A stretch of 64,000 bases of DNA from Streptomyces sp. NBC_01244 (GTDB taxonomy: Bacteria; Actinomycetota; Actinomycetes; Streptomycetales; Streptomycetaceae): positions 8,308,001 through 8,372,000 of the forward strand of contig NZ_CP108488.1 of NCBI RefSeq assembly GCF_035987325.1. Reading direction: 5' to 3'. Below the pieces are notes generated by a model. That model was not told the DNA's origin. It searched no databases and worked only from the letters and a program-made list of their open reading frames with translations. The translations under genes were made by a program, and so were the position numbers. Shown one piece after another: positions 17,673 through 26,197 of this stretch (the first letter of the stretch is position 1; each line of letters starts with the position of its first letter).

Positions 17673-18656
17673 CTATTGGGGGATGGCGAGCAGGATGCGG
17701 CCGTGGCCACCGCCGGCGTCGACGTGGTCGTGGGCCTTGGCGATGTCGTCCAGCGAGTAGCGGTCGCCGACGGCGATGGTGAGGGCGCCGACGGCGGCTG
17801 CGGAGGTGAGGTCGCGGGCGGCCTGGCCCTTGGCCTCGGCGGGGAAGTCGTCGCTGCCGAGCAGCCGCAGGGTGACGTTGTTGAACAGCAGCGGCCAGAA
17901 GGGGATCTCGGTGCGGTCCGTGCGGGTGGCGTAGGCGGCGATGACGGCGTTGTTGGCGGCGACGGCGTTGTCGAGATCGGCGTTGTCGGACAGCGCGACC
18001 TCGATGATCCGGTCGACGCCCCGTGGCGCGTACGAGCGGATGGCCGCGGCGGGGTCGCCGGTATCCAGGGCGACGGCGTGGGAGACGACGGCCGGGTCGA
18101 CGTGGTCGAGGTCCGCGGTGCGGCGGACGGTCGCGATCACAGTCGCGCCGGCCCAGTGGGCGAGCTGGGCGGCCAGGGAGCCGACGCCGCCGAGGACTCC
18201 GTGGACCAGGACCAGTCGGCCGTCGACGGGGCCGTCGGCGAAGACGGTGCGGTGGGCGGTGATGCCGGGGATGCCGAGGCTCGCCCCCAGCTCATCAGTC
18301 AGATGGTCGGGCAGAAGTACGGCTTGGTGGTCGGGTACGACGGTGTACTGAGCAGCTGTACCGAAGGGGCGGTAGGACTGGGCGCCGTATACCCAGACCC
18401 GCTGTCCGACGCGGCGGGCGTCGACTTGGGCGCCCACGGCGTCGATGACTCCGGCGGCGTCGCTGTGCGGGATCACCCGTGGATAGGGCATGGACGAGCC
18501 GAGCCAGCCGCGCCGCTTCTTGGTGTCGCCGGGGTTGACGCCCGAGACGGTGACACGGACGCGGACCTCGCCGGGGCCGGGGACGGGATCAGGTAGTTCA
18601 CCGACGTGCAGGACATCGGCGGCGGGTCCCTGGTCGTCGTACCAGGAAGCAAGCAT
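17673..18656 (-). CDS. NADPH:quinone reductase-like MDR oxidoreductase
   Basis: A medium-chain dehydrogenase/reductase of the quinone oxidoreductase type, lacking structural zinc, which would reduce quinones or enones with NADPH. The N-terminal GroES-like domain includes GEVRVRVTVSGVNPGDTKK and PRVIPHSDAAGVI. The nucleotide-binding domain has the AxxGxxG-type loop VHGVLGGVGSLAAQLA (about residues 150-165). Length is 327 aa, normal for the family. ATG 18656 has a strong GGAGGT at six bases. It lies 20 bp downstream of a padR gene on the same strand, so the two probably form an operon. PadR-quinone reductase pairs often respond to reactive aromatic or quinone compounds; that role here is inferred. 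Confidence 0.88.
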   Translation of the reverse strand: MLASWYDDQGPAADVLHVGELPDPVPGPGEVRVRVTVSGVNPGDTKKRRGWLGSSMPYPRVIPHSDAAGVIDAVGAQVDARRVGQRVWVYGAQSYRPFGTAAQYTVVPDHQAVLLPDHLTDELGASLGIPGITAHRTVFADGPVDGRLVLVHGVLGGVGSLAAQLAHWAGATVIATVRRTADLDHVDPAVVSHAVALDTGDPAAAIRSYAPRGVDRIIEVALSDNADLDNAVAANNAVIAAYATRTDRTEIPFWPLLFNNVTLRLLGSDDFPAEAKGQAARDLTSAAAVGALTIAVGDRYSLDDIAKAHDHVDAGGGHGRILLAIPQ

Positions 18657-18676
18657 GGGGGTACCTCCGTGGACAG

Positions 18677-19255
18677 TCAGCTCGCGGGAGCGGCGGGTGC
18701 GTGCGGATCGCTGTCGGCGCGTCCGGTGTCGAGTACGGGGGCTTCGTCCCCGAGGGTCTCGCGCAGCCAGGTCCGCTCCGCGCGACTGGTGGCGCGGGCG
18801 GTGAGCAGCATGCCCCGCCGGTAGGGGTCGGCGACCTCCTCGGCACGCAGGGGCCGGTCATTCTCGTAGAAGAAGCTCGCCGGTTCTTCCAGGAACTCCA
18901 GCCGTCTGCGCAGCACCGCGTGCCGTTCGGCCACGTCCGGCAGGTGGGAGAGGAATGCCAGGACGATGTAGAACCGGGTGAAGTCGGTGATCTCGTGGTC
19001 AGCGGGCTTGCGCAGCCGCTGAAGCATGTCGGCCCGCCCGGCCGCGGTCAGGCTGAGCGCGTACCGGGCCGCCCCCGCGGCCGGGTCGGCGCGCCGCTCG
19101 ATCAAGCCCGCCTTGGTCAGGCGATTGATCGCCGGATACAGGCTGCCGTCACTGACCGGCCGCGTATAGCCGGTCAGCTGTGAGACGCGGCGGCGCAGCT
19201 CGTGTCCGGGCAGGGGTCCCTCGGCGAGGAAGCCGAGTATCGCGAGTTCCAGCAT
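18677..19255 (-). CDS. PadR-family transcriptional regulator
   Basis: A winged-helix repressor of the PadR family. The N-terminal DNA-binding region starts MLELAILGFLAEGPLPGHEL, and the recognition part includes TRPVSDGSLYPAINRLTKAG. The C-terminal half is the helical dimerisation domain with FLSHLPDVAERHAVLRRRL. I place the start at ATG 19255, where PadR proteins conventionally begin. A farther ATG at 19279 would add eight residues but would overlap the palindrome at 19277-19306. It is 192 aa, the long PadR type. It probably represses itself, the downstream oxidoreductase and perhaps the divergent SnoaL-like gene. The ligand is unknown. Confidence 0.88.
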   Translation of the reverse strand: MLELAILGFLAEGPLPGHELRRRVSQLTGYTRPVSDGSLYPAINRLTKAGLIERRADPAAGAARYALSLTAAGRADMLQRLRKPADHEITDFTRFYIVLAFLSHLPDVAERHAVLRRRLEFLEEPASFFYENDRPLRAEEVADPYRRGMLLTARATSRAERTWLRETLGDEAPVLDTGRADSDPHAPAAPAS

Positions 19256-19276
19256 GAGTCCATCTTCGCACAGGTG

Positions 19277-19306
19277 CATCGAATCGATGTGAACATCGAT
19301 TCGATG
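19277..19306. promoter_or_regulatory. PadR-type operator, 13-bp inverted repeat
   Basis: Two perfect 13-bp arms (CATCGAATCGATG and its complement) around the spacer TGAA. It lies immediately upstream of padR and 48 bp before the divergent SnoaL-like gene. PadR regulators commonly bind ATG-containing dyads of this kind. It is the obvious autoregulatory and divergent control site. Confidence 0.75.
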
Positions 19307-19354
19307 TTACGCTCGTAGGTACCCGCCCAAACGTTTCTGGAGAGGCACAGCAAG

Positions 19355-19774
19355 ATGCAATCGCAGCCCACCGAGTCAGTGATGAACCGTTTCGTCGAGT
19401 TCATCAACACGGGCAATGAGGATCTCGCCCGCGAGGTCATTTCTCCGGACGCGGTGTTCCACGCGCCAAGTCACCCGGAACCACTGCGGGGGCCCGATGG
19501 ATACATGGAAGTCCTCGGGATGATGCGCAGCGCCTTCCCCGACGTTCAGTGGACGCTGGAGGAGACGGTCACCGATGGCGACACGGTCGCCGCGCGGTTC
19601 ACCATGCGGGGAACCCACGGCGGTGAATTCTTCGGGATCCCGGCGAGCGGCAACAAGATCTCGGTGCAGGCCATGAACTTCTACTACCTGGCCGACGGCC
19701 GGATCATCGGCGAACGGGGCCAGCCCGACCTCCTCGGGGTGATGCAGCAGATCGGCGCCGTACCGGCGCCGTGA
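19355..19774 (+). CDS. SnoaL-like ester cyclase-family protein
   Basis: A small alpha+beta barrel protein of the SnoaL/NTF2 superfamily (139 aa). Family marks include MNRFVEFINTGNEDLAREVI near the start, the PDAVFHAP strand, GPDGYMEVLGMMRSAFPDVQ and GTHGGEFFGIPASGNKI, as in the ester cyclase group. Some members close polyketide rings; many others are of unknown function. GGAGAGG lies nine bases before ATG 19355. It is divergent from padR across the palindrome at 19277, so it is probably induced together with the quinone reductase, perhaps to deal with the same small molecule. Confidence 0.8.
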   Translation: MQSQPTESVMNRFVEFINTGNEDLAREVISPDAVFHAPSHPEPLRGPDGYMEVLGMMRSAFPDVQWTLEETVTDGDTVAARFTMRGTHGGEFFGIPASGNKISVQAMNFYYLADGRIIGERGQPDLLGVMQQIGAVPAP

Positions 19775-19904
19775 GGCAGGCAGTCGCCTCCTCCTCCCGC
19801 GCAACCGTCCAGGTCCGCGCTGCCGCCCTCCCGCAAGGCACACCATGGAATCCCTCGCACCCGCACCGCCCGCTCAGGCGATAGCCGTCCTGCCCCGGTC
19901 CTCC

Positions 19905-21022
19905 ATTCTGGTGGCGCCCTGTCCACCGTCGTGGAGTGGTACGACTTCACGCTGTACCTGTACATGACCACCGTGCTGTCCCGGGTGTTCTTCGGCACCG
20001 GCTCCACCTCGCTCCTGATCACCCTGGCGGTCTTCGCCGTCGCCTACCGGATGCGCCCGATCGGCGCGATGGCCTTCGGCCACATCGGGGACCGGCTCGG
20101 GCGCCGCAAGGTGCTGCTCGGCTCGATGGCGGTGATGACCTCCGCGATGCCGGCCACCGCCCTGCTCCCGACCCGCGACCAGATCGGCTCCGCCGCCGGG
20201 GTCACTGCCCTCACCGTCACCCTCGTCCCCGGTCCCGCCCTGGACGCGTGGGGGTGGCGCATCCCCTTCCTGGTCGGCACGCTGCTCGCCACCACGGTGC
20301 TGATCGCCCGCTCCACCATGCGCGAATCCCCCGCCTTCGAGCAGCAGCCCCCGCCCGACACCAAGGGCGCGGGCCCGCTGATGACCACTCTGCGCACCCA
20401 GCGCCCCGCGCTCTACCGGACGTTCGCGATCTCGGCGCTCGGCTCGGTGACGCACTACGTCGGCATCAGCTACGTCCCCACCTACCTCGGCGCGGTCAGC
20501 GGCTTCAGCGAGTCCGACGCCCTGTGGCTGTCGACCATCGCGGCCCTCGTCGTCATCGTCGTCACGCCGTTCGCGGGTGCCCTGTCCGACCGGGTCGGCC
20601 GCCGCCCCGCACTCACGCTCTTCGGTGCCCTGGCGGTGATCCTGCCGCCGGCCATGTTCGGCCTGATGACCCAGGGCGGCTTCGCCGCCGCACTGACCGG
20701 CGCGGTCGTCCTGGCCTGCGTGGCAGGCGGCATCAGCGCGGTCGCGGCCTCCGCGATCGCCGAACAGTTCCCCGTCGCCCAGCGCCTCAGCGGCCTCGCG
20801 CTCGGCGCCACCGCTGCTACCGCCCTCTTCGGCGGACTCACCCCGTACGCCTCCCAGGCCCTGGTCGACTCCACCGGCTGGGCACTGATCCCCGGCGCCC
20901 TGGTCGCCGCCACTGCCCTGGCCGTCCTGCCCGTCCTGCGCCGCCTCCCGGAAACCGCGACACCCATCCGTGCACCCCAGCCCGGCCCTCTCGCCCCGGA
21001 ACCCGAACCCCAAGCCCGCTGA
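19905..21022 (+). pseudogene. MHS-family MFS transporter with internal deletion
   Basis: The sequence follows the metabolite:H+ symporter family (MHS: proline/betaine, shikimate, alpha-ketoglutarate carriers). It shows GALSTVVEWYDFTLYLYM, RPIGAMAFGHIGDRLGRRKV and, later, LSDRVGRRPAL. After TALLPTRDQIGSAAG it jumps directly to DAWGWRIPFLVG. This omits about 60 residues that normally hold the fourth and fifth helices and the QGFSxGGE motif. The N-terminus has no good start in this frame: the ATG at 19845 lies in another frame, and GTG 19931 falls inside the first helix. I therefore call it a decayed transporter, although the rest of the frame is open to 21022. Confidence 0.65.
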
Positions 21023-21031
21023 GCAGACTTC

Positions 21032-21214
21032 GCGCGCTGGAACAACCTCACCGACGCCGCCCGGCCCGCCGCACTCTTCGCCCCCGGCACAGTCCGTACG
21101 CGGACCTTCGACACCCCGGAGTTCCTCGGCATCACCTTCCACGAGGTCCACGCGAAGTCGATCGTCAGCCGGGTCCCGGACGGCTCCAAGCCTTCCAAGG
21201 TGCCGCTCGCATAA
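21032..21214 (+). pseudogene. N-terminal stub of an Rv2578c-family radical SAM protein
   Basis: Translation gives RWNNLTDAARPAALFAPGTV, then FDTPEFLGITFHEVHAKSIV and SRVPDGSK, the typical opening of the Rv2578c-like radical SAM family. In intact members this is followed by PFxWTVNPYRGCxHACxYCFAR, which carries the iron-sulfur cysteines. Here the frame runs into PSKVPLA and a stop just before the cluster motif. There is no usable start codon. It is a truncated fossil, placed ten bases after the broken MHS transporter. Confidence 0.65.
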
Positions 21215-21702
21215 ATGACGCATTGCTCGATGCCAACCAGCCGCCTCGCCGTGCGTCGGTTGCCGGCCCGGAGCGGGTTCCGCGCGCGCCGAGCAGTCGT
21301 CGCGGTGACGCGCTCGACGTCGGCGGGCCCCGGTCACCCGGAACCACAAGGCGAAGTCCTGTATATGGGACCCGCTGGAGGTGGCGGTCACCCTCTGAGC
21401 AGGCTCATGGATGCCACCCGGGGGGCACCGTTACCCCTGCTCGCCCGAGCAGTCATCCGAGTTCCGGCCGGACGCTTTGGCGGAGTTCTGCGTAGTGCCA
21501 GGTTTCGGTGAGAGACCGCTCCTGAGCCGTTCATGACATGGATGTCGCGCGTGGGTCCTGGCTACCGTCCGTATCACCCGCCGGACCCGCCCGGCAGTAG
21601 CCCTCCCCGGCGCCCACCTGGGAGGGCGTTGCCGCGTGCCGGGCGGCCGGGAGGGGCGATGATCGTACCGAGAGCGGAGCTGGCGAGCGAAGGGTGTGGC
21701 GG
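21215..21702. other. intergenic, no gene seen
   Basis: About 490 bp between the radical SAM stub and the marR gene. Short open frames on both strands have no recognisable motif. It may hold further decayed sequence. The last ~15 bp provide GAAGGG for the marR start. Confidence 0.5.
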
Positions 21703-22197
21703 GTGGGCGAAGGTGCGGGGATCAGTTCGGCGCAGGAGGCGGCGAACGACGAGCTGGTGCTCGCGTTCGGGCGGCTGCAGGGGGCCGCGGGGCGGCTGGA
21801 GTACCTGCTCGGCGGTGCGATCGAGGAGGAGTTCGGGATCAGTCACCTGATGTACGAGGTGCTGCTGATCGTGGGCCGGGCGGGTGGCGCGGGCATGTCG
21901 ATGCGGGCCGTCGCGCAGGAGCGGGTCCTGACCACGGGCGGGATGACCCGCCTGGTGGACCGGATGGAGGCGGCCGGCCTGGTGGTGCGCGCCGACGACC
22001 CCGCGGACCGCAGGGGCAAGCTGGTACGGCTCACCGGGCGGGGTGAGGACATCGTCGTGCGGGCCAGCCGGGTGCACGTGGAGAACATCCGCCGCCACTT
22101 CCTGGCGCCGCTGCCCGAGGAGGTGAGGGAGCAGTTCATGGAGTGCCTGCGGATCCTGTCCCACTCGGCGCGGGATGCCCTGCCCCGCCTGCGGTAG
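21703..22197 (+). CDS. MarR-family transcriptional regulator
   Basis: A MarR winged-helix dimeric regulator of about 164 aa. The N-terminal helix has ELVLAFGRLQGAAGRLEYLL. The DNA-binding part is MSMRAVAQERVLTTGGMTRL. The wing contains the family signature DDPADRRGKLVRLT. GTG 21703 is preferred because GAAGGG sits eight bases before it; GTG 21694 is also in frame but too close. It is followed in the same direction by a DsbA-like gene and an MBL-fold gene, which it may regulate. The inducer is unknown. Confidence 0.87.
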   Translation: MGEGAGISSAQEAANDELVLAFGRLQGAAGRLEYLLGGAIEEEFGISHLMYEVLLIVGRAGGAGMSMRAVAQERVLTTGGMTRLVDRMEAAGLVVRADDPADRRGKLVRLTGRGEDIVVRASRVHVENIRRHFLAPLPEEVREQFMECLRILSHSARDALPRLR

Positions 22198-22317
22198 GGG
22201 GGCGGAAGTCCCGACGGTGGGGGCCTTTCACCCTGCGGGAATACCTGATGCAGCAGATACTGTTCAAGCAGGTACATCGCTTCGGTGCGGAGCGACTCCC
22301 TCGGTAAAGGCCTCCCC

Positions 22318-22962
22318 ATGAAACTCGTCTACGTCTTCGACGCCTACTGCGGCTGGTCCTACGGTTTTGCCCCCACCCTGGCCGAGGTCACCCTGCGCCA
22401 CCCCGAACTGCCCGTCGAGGTCGTGTCGGGCGGCTTGTTCACCGGGCGGCGGGCCGTGCCGATCCGCGAGTTCGGCTACGTCCAGGGCGCGAACGCCAAG
22501 ATCAGCGAGCTGACCGGTGTCGGGTTCGGGGTCGGGTACGAGCGGCTGATCGCCGACGGCTCGTTCGTCATGGACTCCCAGGACGCCGCCCGGGGCATGG
22601 CGGCGCTGCGGCAGGCGGCCCCGGAGCGGGCGGTGGAGCTGGCCATGGCCGTGCAGGCCGCGTTCTACCAGGACGGCCTGAGCCTGTCCGACCCCGAGAC
22701 CTTCACCCGGATCGCCGCGGCAGCCGGCCTTGACGCGCTGGAGGTCGGCTCCGCGCTCGCCGCACCGGCCGCCTCCCTCGCGGCCGAGGCCGACTTCCGG
22801 CGGGCAGCAGCTCTGGGCGCGAACGCCTACCCGACCCTCCTGGTCCAGGACGGCGACCGCACCGCGGTCCTCGCCGTCGGCCACGCCGGCCCCGACAAGA
22901 TCGACACCCTCCTGGAGCAGTTCGGCGCCGCCCGCACCCGGTCGGCCGCATCCGGCCGCTGA
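22318..22962 (+). CDS. DsbA-family (FrnE-like) thioredoxin-fold protein
   Basis: A cytoplasmic DsbA-like thioredoxin-fold protein of 214 aa, without a signal peptide. The opening MKLVYVFDAYCGWSYGFAP has the conserved CGWS instead of the CxxC of true disulfide oxidases, so a one-cysteine redox or isomerase role is likelier. The cis-proline loop ANAYPTLLVQ and the helical insert with QAAFYQDGLSLSDPETF fit the family. I start at ATG 22318 with AAAGG about seven bases upstream; an in-frame start at 22285 would precede this site. It lies between marR and an MBL-fold gene on the same strand. Its substrate is not known. Confidence 0.82.
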   Translation: MKLVYVFDAYCGWSYGFAPTLAEVTLRHPELPVEVVSGGLFTGRRAVPIREFGYVQGANAKISELTGVGFGVGYERLIADGSFVMDSQDAARGMAALRQAAPERAVELAMAVQAAFYQDGLSLSDPETFTRIAAAAGLDALEVGSALAAPAASLAAEADFRRAAALGANAYPTLLVQDGDRTAVLAVGHAGPDKIDTLLEQFGAARTRSAASGR

Positions 22963-23090
22963 ATCCCGGCCGACACACCGGCACGATCGGTGCCGTCCAG
23001 GCACGGTGGGGCGAATCTGAACCCCCACACGACCAGCAGCCCCACCACCCTTTCCCACCCCTCACTCTGCTTCCGGCAAAGGACATGATG

Positions 23091-23900
23091 ATGAGCACTC
23101 TCGACTTCAAGGTCATCGACCTGGACTTCCCCGTCGGCTCGAAGAACAAGACGGCCACCCTCATCACCGGTGAGCAGGGCGCGTTCCTCATCGACACCGG
23201 GTTCACCCGCGCCGACGGACACCGGCTGGCCGCCGAGATCCTCGACTCCGGCAAGAACCTCACCAAGGTCTTCATCAGCCACGCCGACCCCGACTACTAC
23301 TGGGGCGCCGAGGTCATCGCCGACGCCTTCCCCGATGCCGAGATCCTGGCGACACCGCTGGTGATCGAGCACATCAAGGCCGCGTACGAGGGGAAGCTCA
23401 AGGCCTGGGAGCCGGTGGGCGCCAACCGCCCCACCCGCCTGGTCGAGATGGCCGAACTGACCGGCGACCTCACCTTCGAAGGCCACGTCTTCCAGCTCAA
23501 GGGCGGCCACCCGGGACTGCCCGACCGCCACTACCTGTGGCAGGCCGAACACCGGGCGATCGTCGCCGGCGTCCTGCTCTTCCAGAACGAGCACGTCTGG
23601 GTCGCCGACACCGGCAAGCCCCAGGACCGCGCCGTGTGGATCGAGCTGCTGGACGAGATGACCGCCCTTGCCCCCGCCTTCGCAGTCCCCGGCCACCGGC
23701 TGCCCACCGCCGCCGCCCTCGACGCGAGCCCGATCGCCTACACCCGCAACTACCTCACCGCCTTCGAGGACGAGCTGGACAAGGCCGACAGCGGCGAAGC
23801 CCTGACCAACGCGCTGGTCGCCCGCTACCCCGGATCCGGCATGCTCATCGCGGCCCAGCTCGGCGCGAAGGTGGCCAAGGGCGAAATGACCTGGGGCTGA
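23091..23900 (+). CDS. MBL-fold metallo-hydrolase
   Basis: A metallo-beta-lactamase-fold hydrolase of about 269 aa. It shows the strands before the metal site (TATLITGEQGAFLIDTGF), the modified first motif SHADPDYYWGAEVI and a later GGHPGLPDRHYL. A HAIVAGVL-like strand is replaced by RAIVAGVLLF, and the C-terminal AVPGHRLPT supplies a histidine. The usual HxHxDH is reduced to HADPDYYW, so metal content may differ from classic members. Three consecutive ATG codons occur; the third at 23091 gives good spacing from AAAGGA. It follows the DsbA-like gene by 128 bp. Related proteins act on varied esters or thioesters; the substrate here is unknown. Confidence 0.8.
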   Translation: MSTLDFKVIDLDFPVGSKNKTATLITGEQGAFLIDTGFTRADGHRLAAEILDSGKNLTKVFISHADPDYYWGAEVIADAFPDAEILATPLVIEHIKAAYEGKLKAWEPVGANRPTRLVEMAELTGDLTFEGHVFQLKGGHPGLPDRHYLWQAEHRAIVAGVLLFQNEHVWVADTGKPQDRAVWIELLDEMTALAPAFAVPGHRLPTAAALDASPIAYTRNYLTAFEDELDKADSGEALTNALVARYPGSGMLIAAQLGAKVAKGEMTWG

Positions 23901-24000
23901 CCCACCCGACCACGGTCCGGCCGGGACGCAGGCCGGACCGTGCTCGCCGAGCCCAGCGAGAACCCATGAGCACCACCGCCCGCGACACCCAGGCCGCCGG

Positions 24001-24174
24001 CCCCGCGCCCGCCAGTTCGGCCCCGCGCTCCTGGGGACCTACGGCTACCTCGCCGCGTACCTGATCGCGCCGGCCGTCGGCGCGGGCATCCACCAGTTGC
24101 TTCAACGCTACGCAGGAGCCAGGCGCGTACCCACCTACCGCCTGTGCCCCACCAGCACCCCCGACCCCATCTGA
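24001..24174 (+). pseudogene. C-terminal remnant of an aquaporin (MIP family)
   Basis: In one frame the sequence reads ARQFGPALLGTYGYLAAYLI followed by APAVGAGIHQLLQRY. This matches the last half-helix and helix of MIP channels (the ARxFGPA motif after the second NPA). Nothing upstream in frame continues the protein. An ATG at 23966 opens a different frame that ends at 24064. It is a short fossil between the MBL gene and the SnoaL-like gene. Confidence 0.6.
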
Positions 24175-24189
24175 GAAAGGCCGCAGCCC

Positions 24190-24612
24190 ATGGAGACCAC
24201 CGACTTCCACGCCTCCGCCGCCCCCGCCGACGTGGTGCGCCGCCAGTACGTGGCCTCCGCCAACGGCGACCTCGAAGCCCTGCGGGCCACCCTGGCCGAC
24301 GACGTGGAGTGGACCGAGATGGCCGGCTTCCCCCTGGCCGGCACCTACCGCACCCCCACCGGCGTCACCTCCGCCGTCATGGAACAGCTCGGCGAGTCCT
24401 GGGACGACTGGGCCGCCCACGACGACACCTACGTCGTCGACGGCCAGAACGTCGTCGTCCTCGCCCGCTACACCGCCACCAACAAGGCCACCAACAAACC
24501 GCTCAACGTGCGCGTCGCCCACCACTTCGTCGTACGCGGCGGAAAGATCGTCCGCTTCGAGCAGTTCGTCGACACCGCCCTGGTCCGCGATGCCATGCAC
24601 CCAGGCGCATAA
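24190..24612 (+). CDS. SnoaL-like/NTF2-fold protein
   Basis: A 140-aa protein of the SnoaL-like NTF2 superfamily, unrelated at close range to the one at 19355. It has VVRRQYVASANGDLEALRAT, DDVEWTEMAGFPLAGTYRT, a YVVDGQNVVVLARYTATN strand pair and VRGGKIVRFEQFVDTALVRD at the end, the usual nuclear-transport-factor pattern. AGAAAGG lies about ten bases before the ATG. It may be transcribed alone or with the upstream MBL gene. The function is not predictable; some relatives are isomerases or cyclases. Confidence 0.8.
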   Translation: METTDFHASAAPADVVRRQYVASANGDLEALRATLADDVEWTEMAGFPLAGTYRTPTGVTSAVMEQLGESWDDWAAHDDTYVVDGQNVVVLARYTATNKATNKPLNVRVAHHFVVRGGKIVRFEQFVDTALVRDAMHPGA

Positions 24613-24733
24613 CCGCACCCGCCCAGTTCCCCGCCGGACGTCCTCGACCGGGGTCTTGAGCCCGTCGAGATCCAGCGCCGGCGGCGTCACCGATCGACCA
24701 ACGACCGCCGCATTGCCGAACCGAGGAATCACC

Positions 24734-24890
24734 ATGAACGAACCGGCCGACCGTGTCGGGGAGACCGGGCCCCGCACGATGCGCGCCATCGTCGTCTTTG
24801 GACCGGGTGGCATTGACGAACTCGTCGCCACGGACCTGCCCGTGCCCCCGGTACGCCCCGGATGGGTCCGCATCAAGGTCAAGGCGTCAA
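24734..24890 (+). pseudogene. N-terminal stub of an MDR oxidoreductase
   Basis: A start at 24734 (MNEPADRVGE) leads into RAIVVFGPGGIDELVATDLP and RPGWVRIKVKA, the first two strands of a zinc or quinone-type MDR oxidoreductase. After KVKAS the similarity ends abruptly, and another frame takes over with the C-terminal half of a YjbR protein. The junction near 24890 looks like a deletion that fused two unrelated genes. Confidence 0.6.
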
Positions 24891-25119
24891 GTCCAGCCCT
24901 GAGGAGGCCGAGGCGCTGCGGGCGACGCACGCGGACATCACCCCCGGCTACCACATGAACAAGAAGCACTGGATCACCCTCGCCCCCGGTGCCTCGATCG
25001 ACCCGCACCTGGTCGAGGGCCTGGTCGCCGACTCCTACCGGCTGGTCGTCGCCCGACTCCCCAAGGCCAAGCAGCCCGTGAACCCGAATACCTTCGGCAT
25101 CCGTGCGGGGGCGCGGTGA
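24889..25119 (+). pseudogene. C-terminal remnant of a MmcQ/YjbR protein
   Basis: The frame reads SPEEAEALRATHADITPGYH, NKKHWITLAPGASIDPHLVE and DSYRLVVARLPK, which is the C-terminal half of the YjbR/CyaY-like fold. The N-terminal half is replaced by the MDR stub. It ends in a TGA overlapping the GTG start of an intact YjbR gene, so it may derive from an old tandem pair. Confidence 0.62.
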
Positions 25120-25499
25120 CCCTCACCGGTGCCCGGATCCAGCGGACCGCGCGCCGCACGGCCACCGGCCTCCCGGACGTCAGCCACGACCGCCCCTTCA
25201 CCCCGAAGCTCGACGTCTACAAGACGGCGGGCAAAGTGTTCCTGATCGTCACCGATGCCCCCGACGAGCCTGCCGACCAGATCATCACCGTCAAGTGCGA
25301 GCCCGAGCAGGGCAGTTCGCTTCGCATGCGCTACGAGAGCATCGTGCCGGGCCGCTATCTCAGCAAGGCGCACTGGATCTCGGTCGGCGCGGGCCCCGAC
25401 ATCACCGCCGACCTGATCGAGTACCTGGTCAGCCACTCCTACGACCTCGTCCACGGCCCACCGCCCAAGGACGCCTCGCTGAGCCAGGGCATCCGATGA
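25116..25499 (+). CDS. MmcQ/YjbR-family protein
   Basis: A complete YjbR-type protein of 127 aa with the small DNA-binding-like double-wing fold. It has RTATGLPDVSHDRPFTPKLD, YKTAGKVFLIVTDAPDE, IITVKCEPEQGSSLRMRYES and the closing HWISVGAGPDITADLIEYLV, then SHSYDLVHGPPPK. It starts at GTG 25116 inside the end of a decayed paralogue, and its stop overlaps the ATG of a RarA fragment. Biochemical function of this family is poorly defined. It is the only complete gene in a 1.5-kb stretch of fragments. Confidence 0.82.
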   Translation: MTLTGARIQRTARRTATGLPDVSHDRPFTPKLDVYKTAGKVFLIVTDAPDEPADQIITVKCEPEQGSSLRMRYESIVPGRYLSKAHWISVGAGPDITADLIEYLVSHSYDLVHGPPPKDASLSQGIR

Positions 25500-25666
25500 C
25501 CCACACCGAACCCGCGCTGCCCTTGTTCGGCGGCGAGCCGCCGCGCCGGCCGGCCGATCGGCTGCGCCCGCGTACCCTCGACGACGTGGTCGGCCAAGAC
25601 CATCAGGGTGGGAAGTCTGAGGCGGCCCCCGGGGGAGCGGTTCGTCCTGTGCCCCCATGCCCCTGA
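25496..25666 (+). pseudogene. N-terminal stub of a RarA/MgsA-type AAA ATPase
   Basis: MTHTEPALPLFGG leads to RPADRLRPRTLDDVVGQDH, the characteristic opening of replication-associated recombination protein RarA. After VGQDH, at about 25602, similarity stops exactly where sequence shared with the panD upstream region begins. The frame continues to a stop at 25666 in that unrelated DNA. An insertion or recombination at this point removed the rest of the gene. Confidence 0.6.
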
Positions 25667-26197
25667 TGGGCCATCAGGTGAGTCGGCATCTGATCAGCAT
25701 GAGTCCTCAAGCGTTCCAGAGTGGCTGACCGATTGGACGCCTGGTCGGCGGCGTCACGACAGGCTGGTTCGCATGGAAGTGCAGGTAAGGAGCCTTCTCG
25801 CCAGAGGGGGTCGATGTTCCTAATAATCTTCGATCTGACGCGTGCCGATGTACAGTGAAGAACGCCCTTGACCTGCGGAAAGCTGGCAGGGAGCCGTCTT
25901 CTAGGAGCTCAAATTGCTGCGCGCCATGTTCAAGTCCCACATCTGACATCCAGACGTTTTCGCAGGTCAGCGCGGTGCTGTCGGGGTCCAGGTCAGCAAG
26001 TAGTCAGCATCGGTCCCGGTCATGTCCCGCCGTTGCTGACCTCGGCGACCGCGTGCGCGAATGTCGGCGGCCTCCCTTCCGCGGCGGAGGCTTGGCTCTT
26101 GCCCTGCTGGTCACAGCAGGGTCTTCGCGTTCTGGTGGTAGGCCCGTACCTGGCCCGAGACCTTGGTCCGCCGGTTGCTAGTGGCCGCCCGATGAAC
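25603..26197 (+). repeat. panD-leader repeat, copy B
   Basis: This copy matches 7961-8495 closely over 25664-26197. With the native panD leader it shares similarity from about 25603 to 25940. It has the same -10-like TACAGT, an AGGAG and a start (TTG here) with ten panD-like codons (LLRAMFKSHI) followed by TGA, then the ~255-bp tail found also in copy A. It cuts off the RarA reading frame on its left. It is in the same orientation as copies A and C. Confidence 0.85.

Noticed and set aside
22242..22274. TACCTG...CAGGTA inverted repeat between marR and the DsbA-like gene
   Set aside because: Only six-base arms with a 21-base spacer, too weak and too widely spaced to call a MarR operator.
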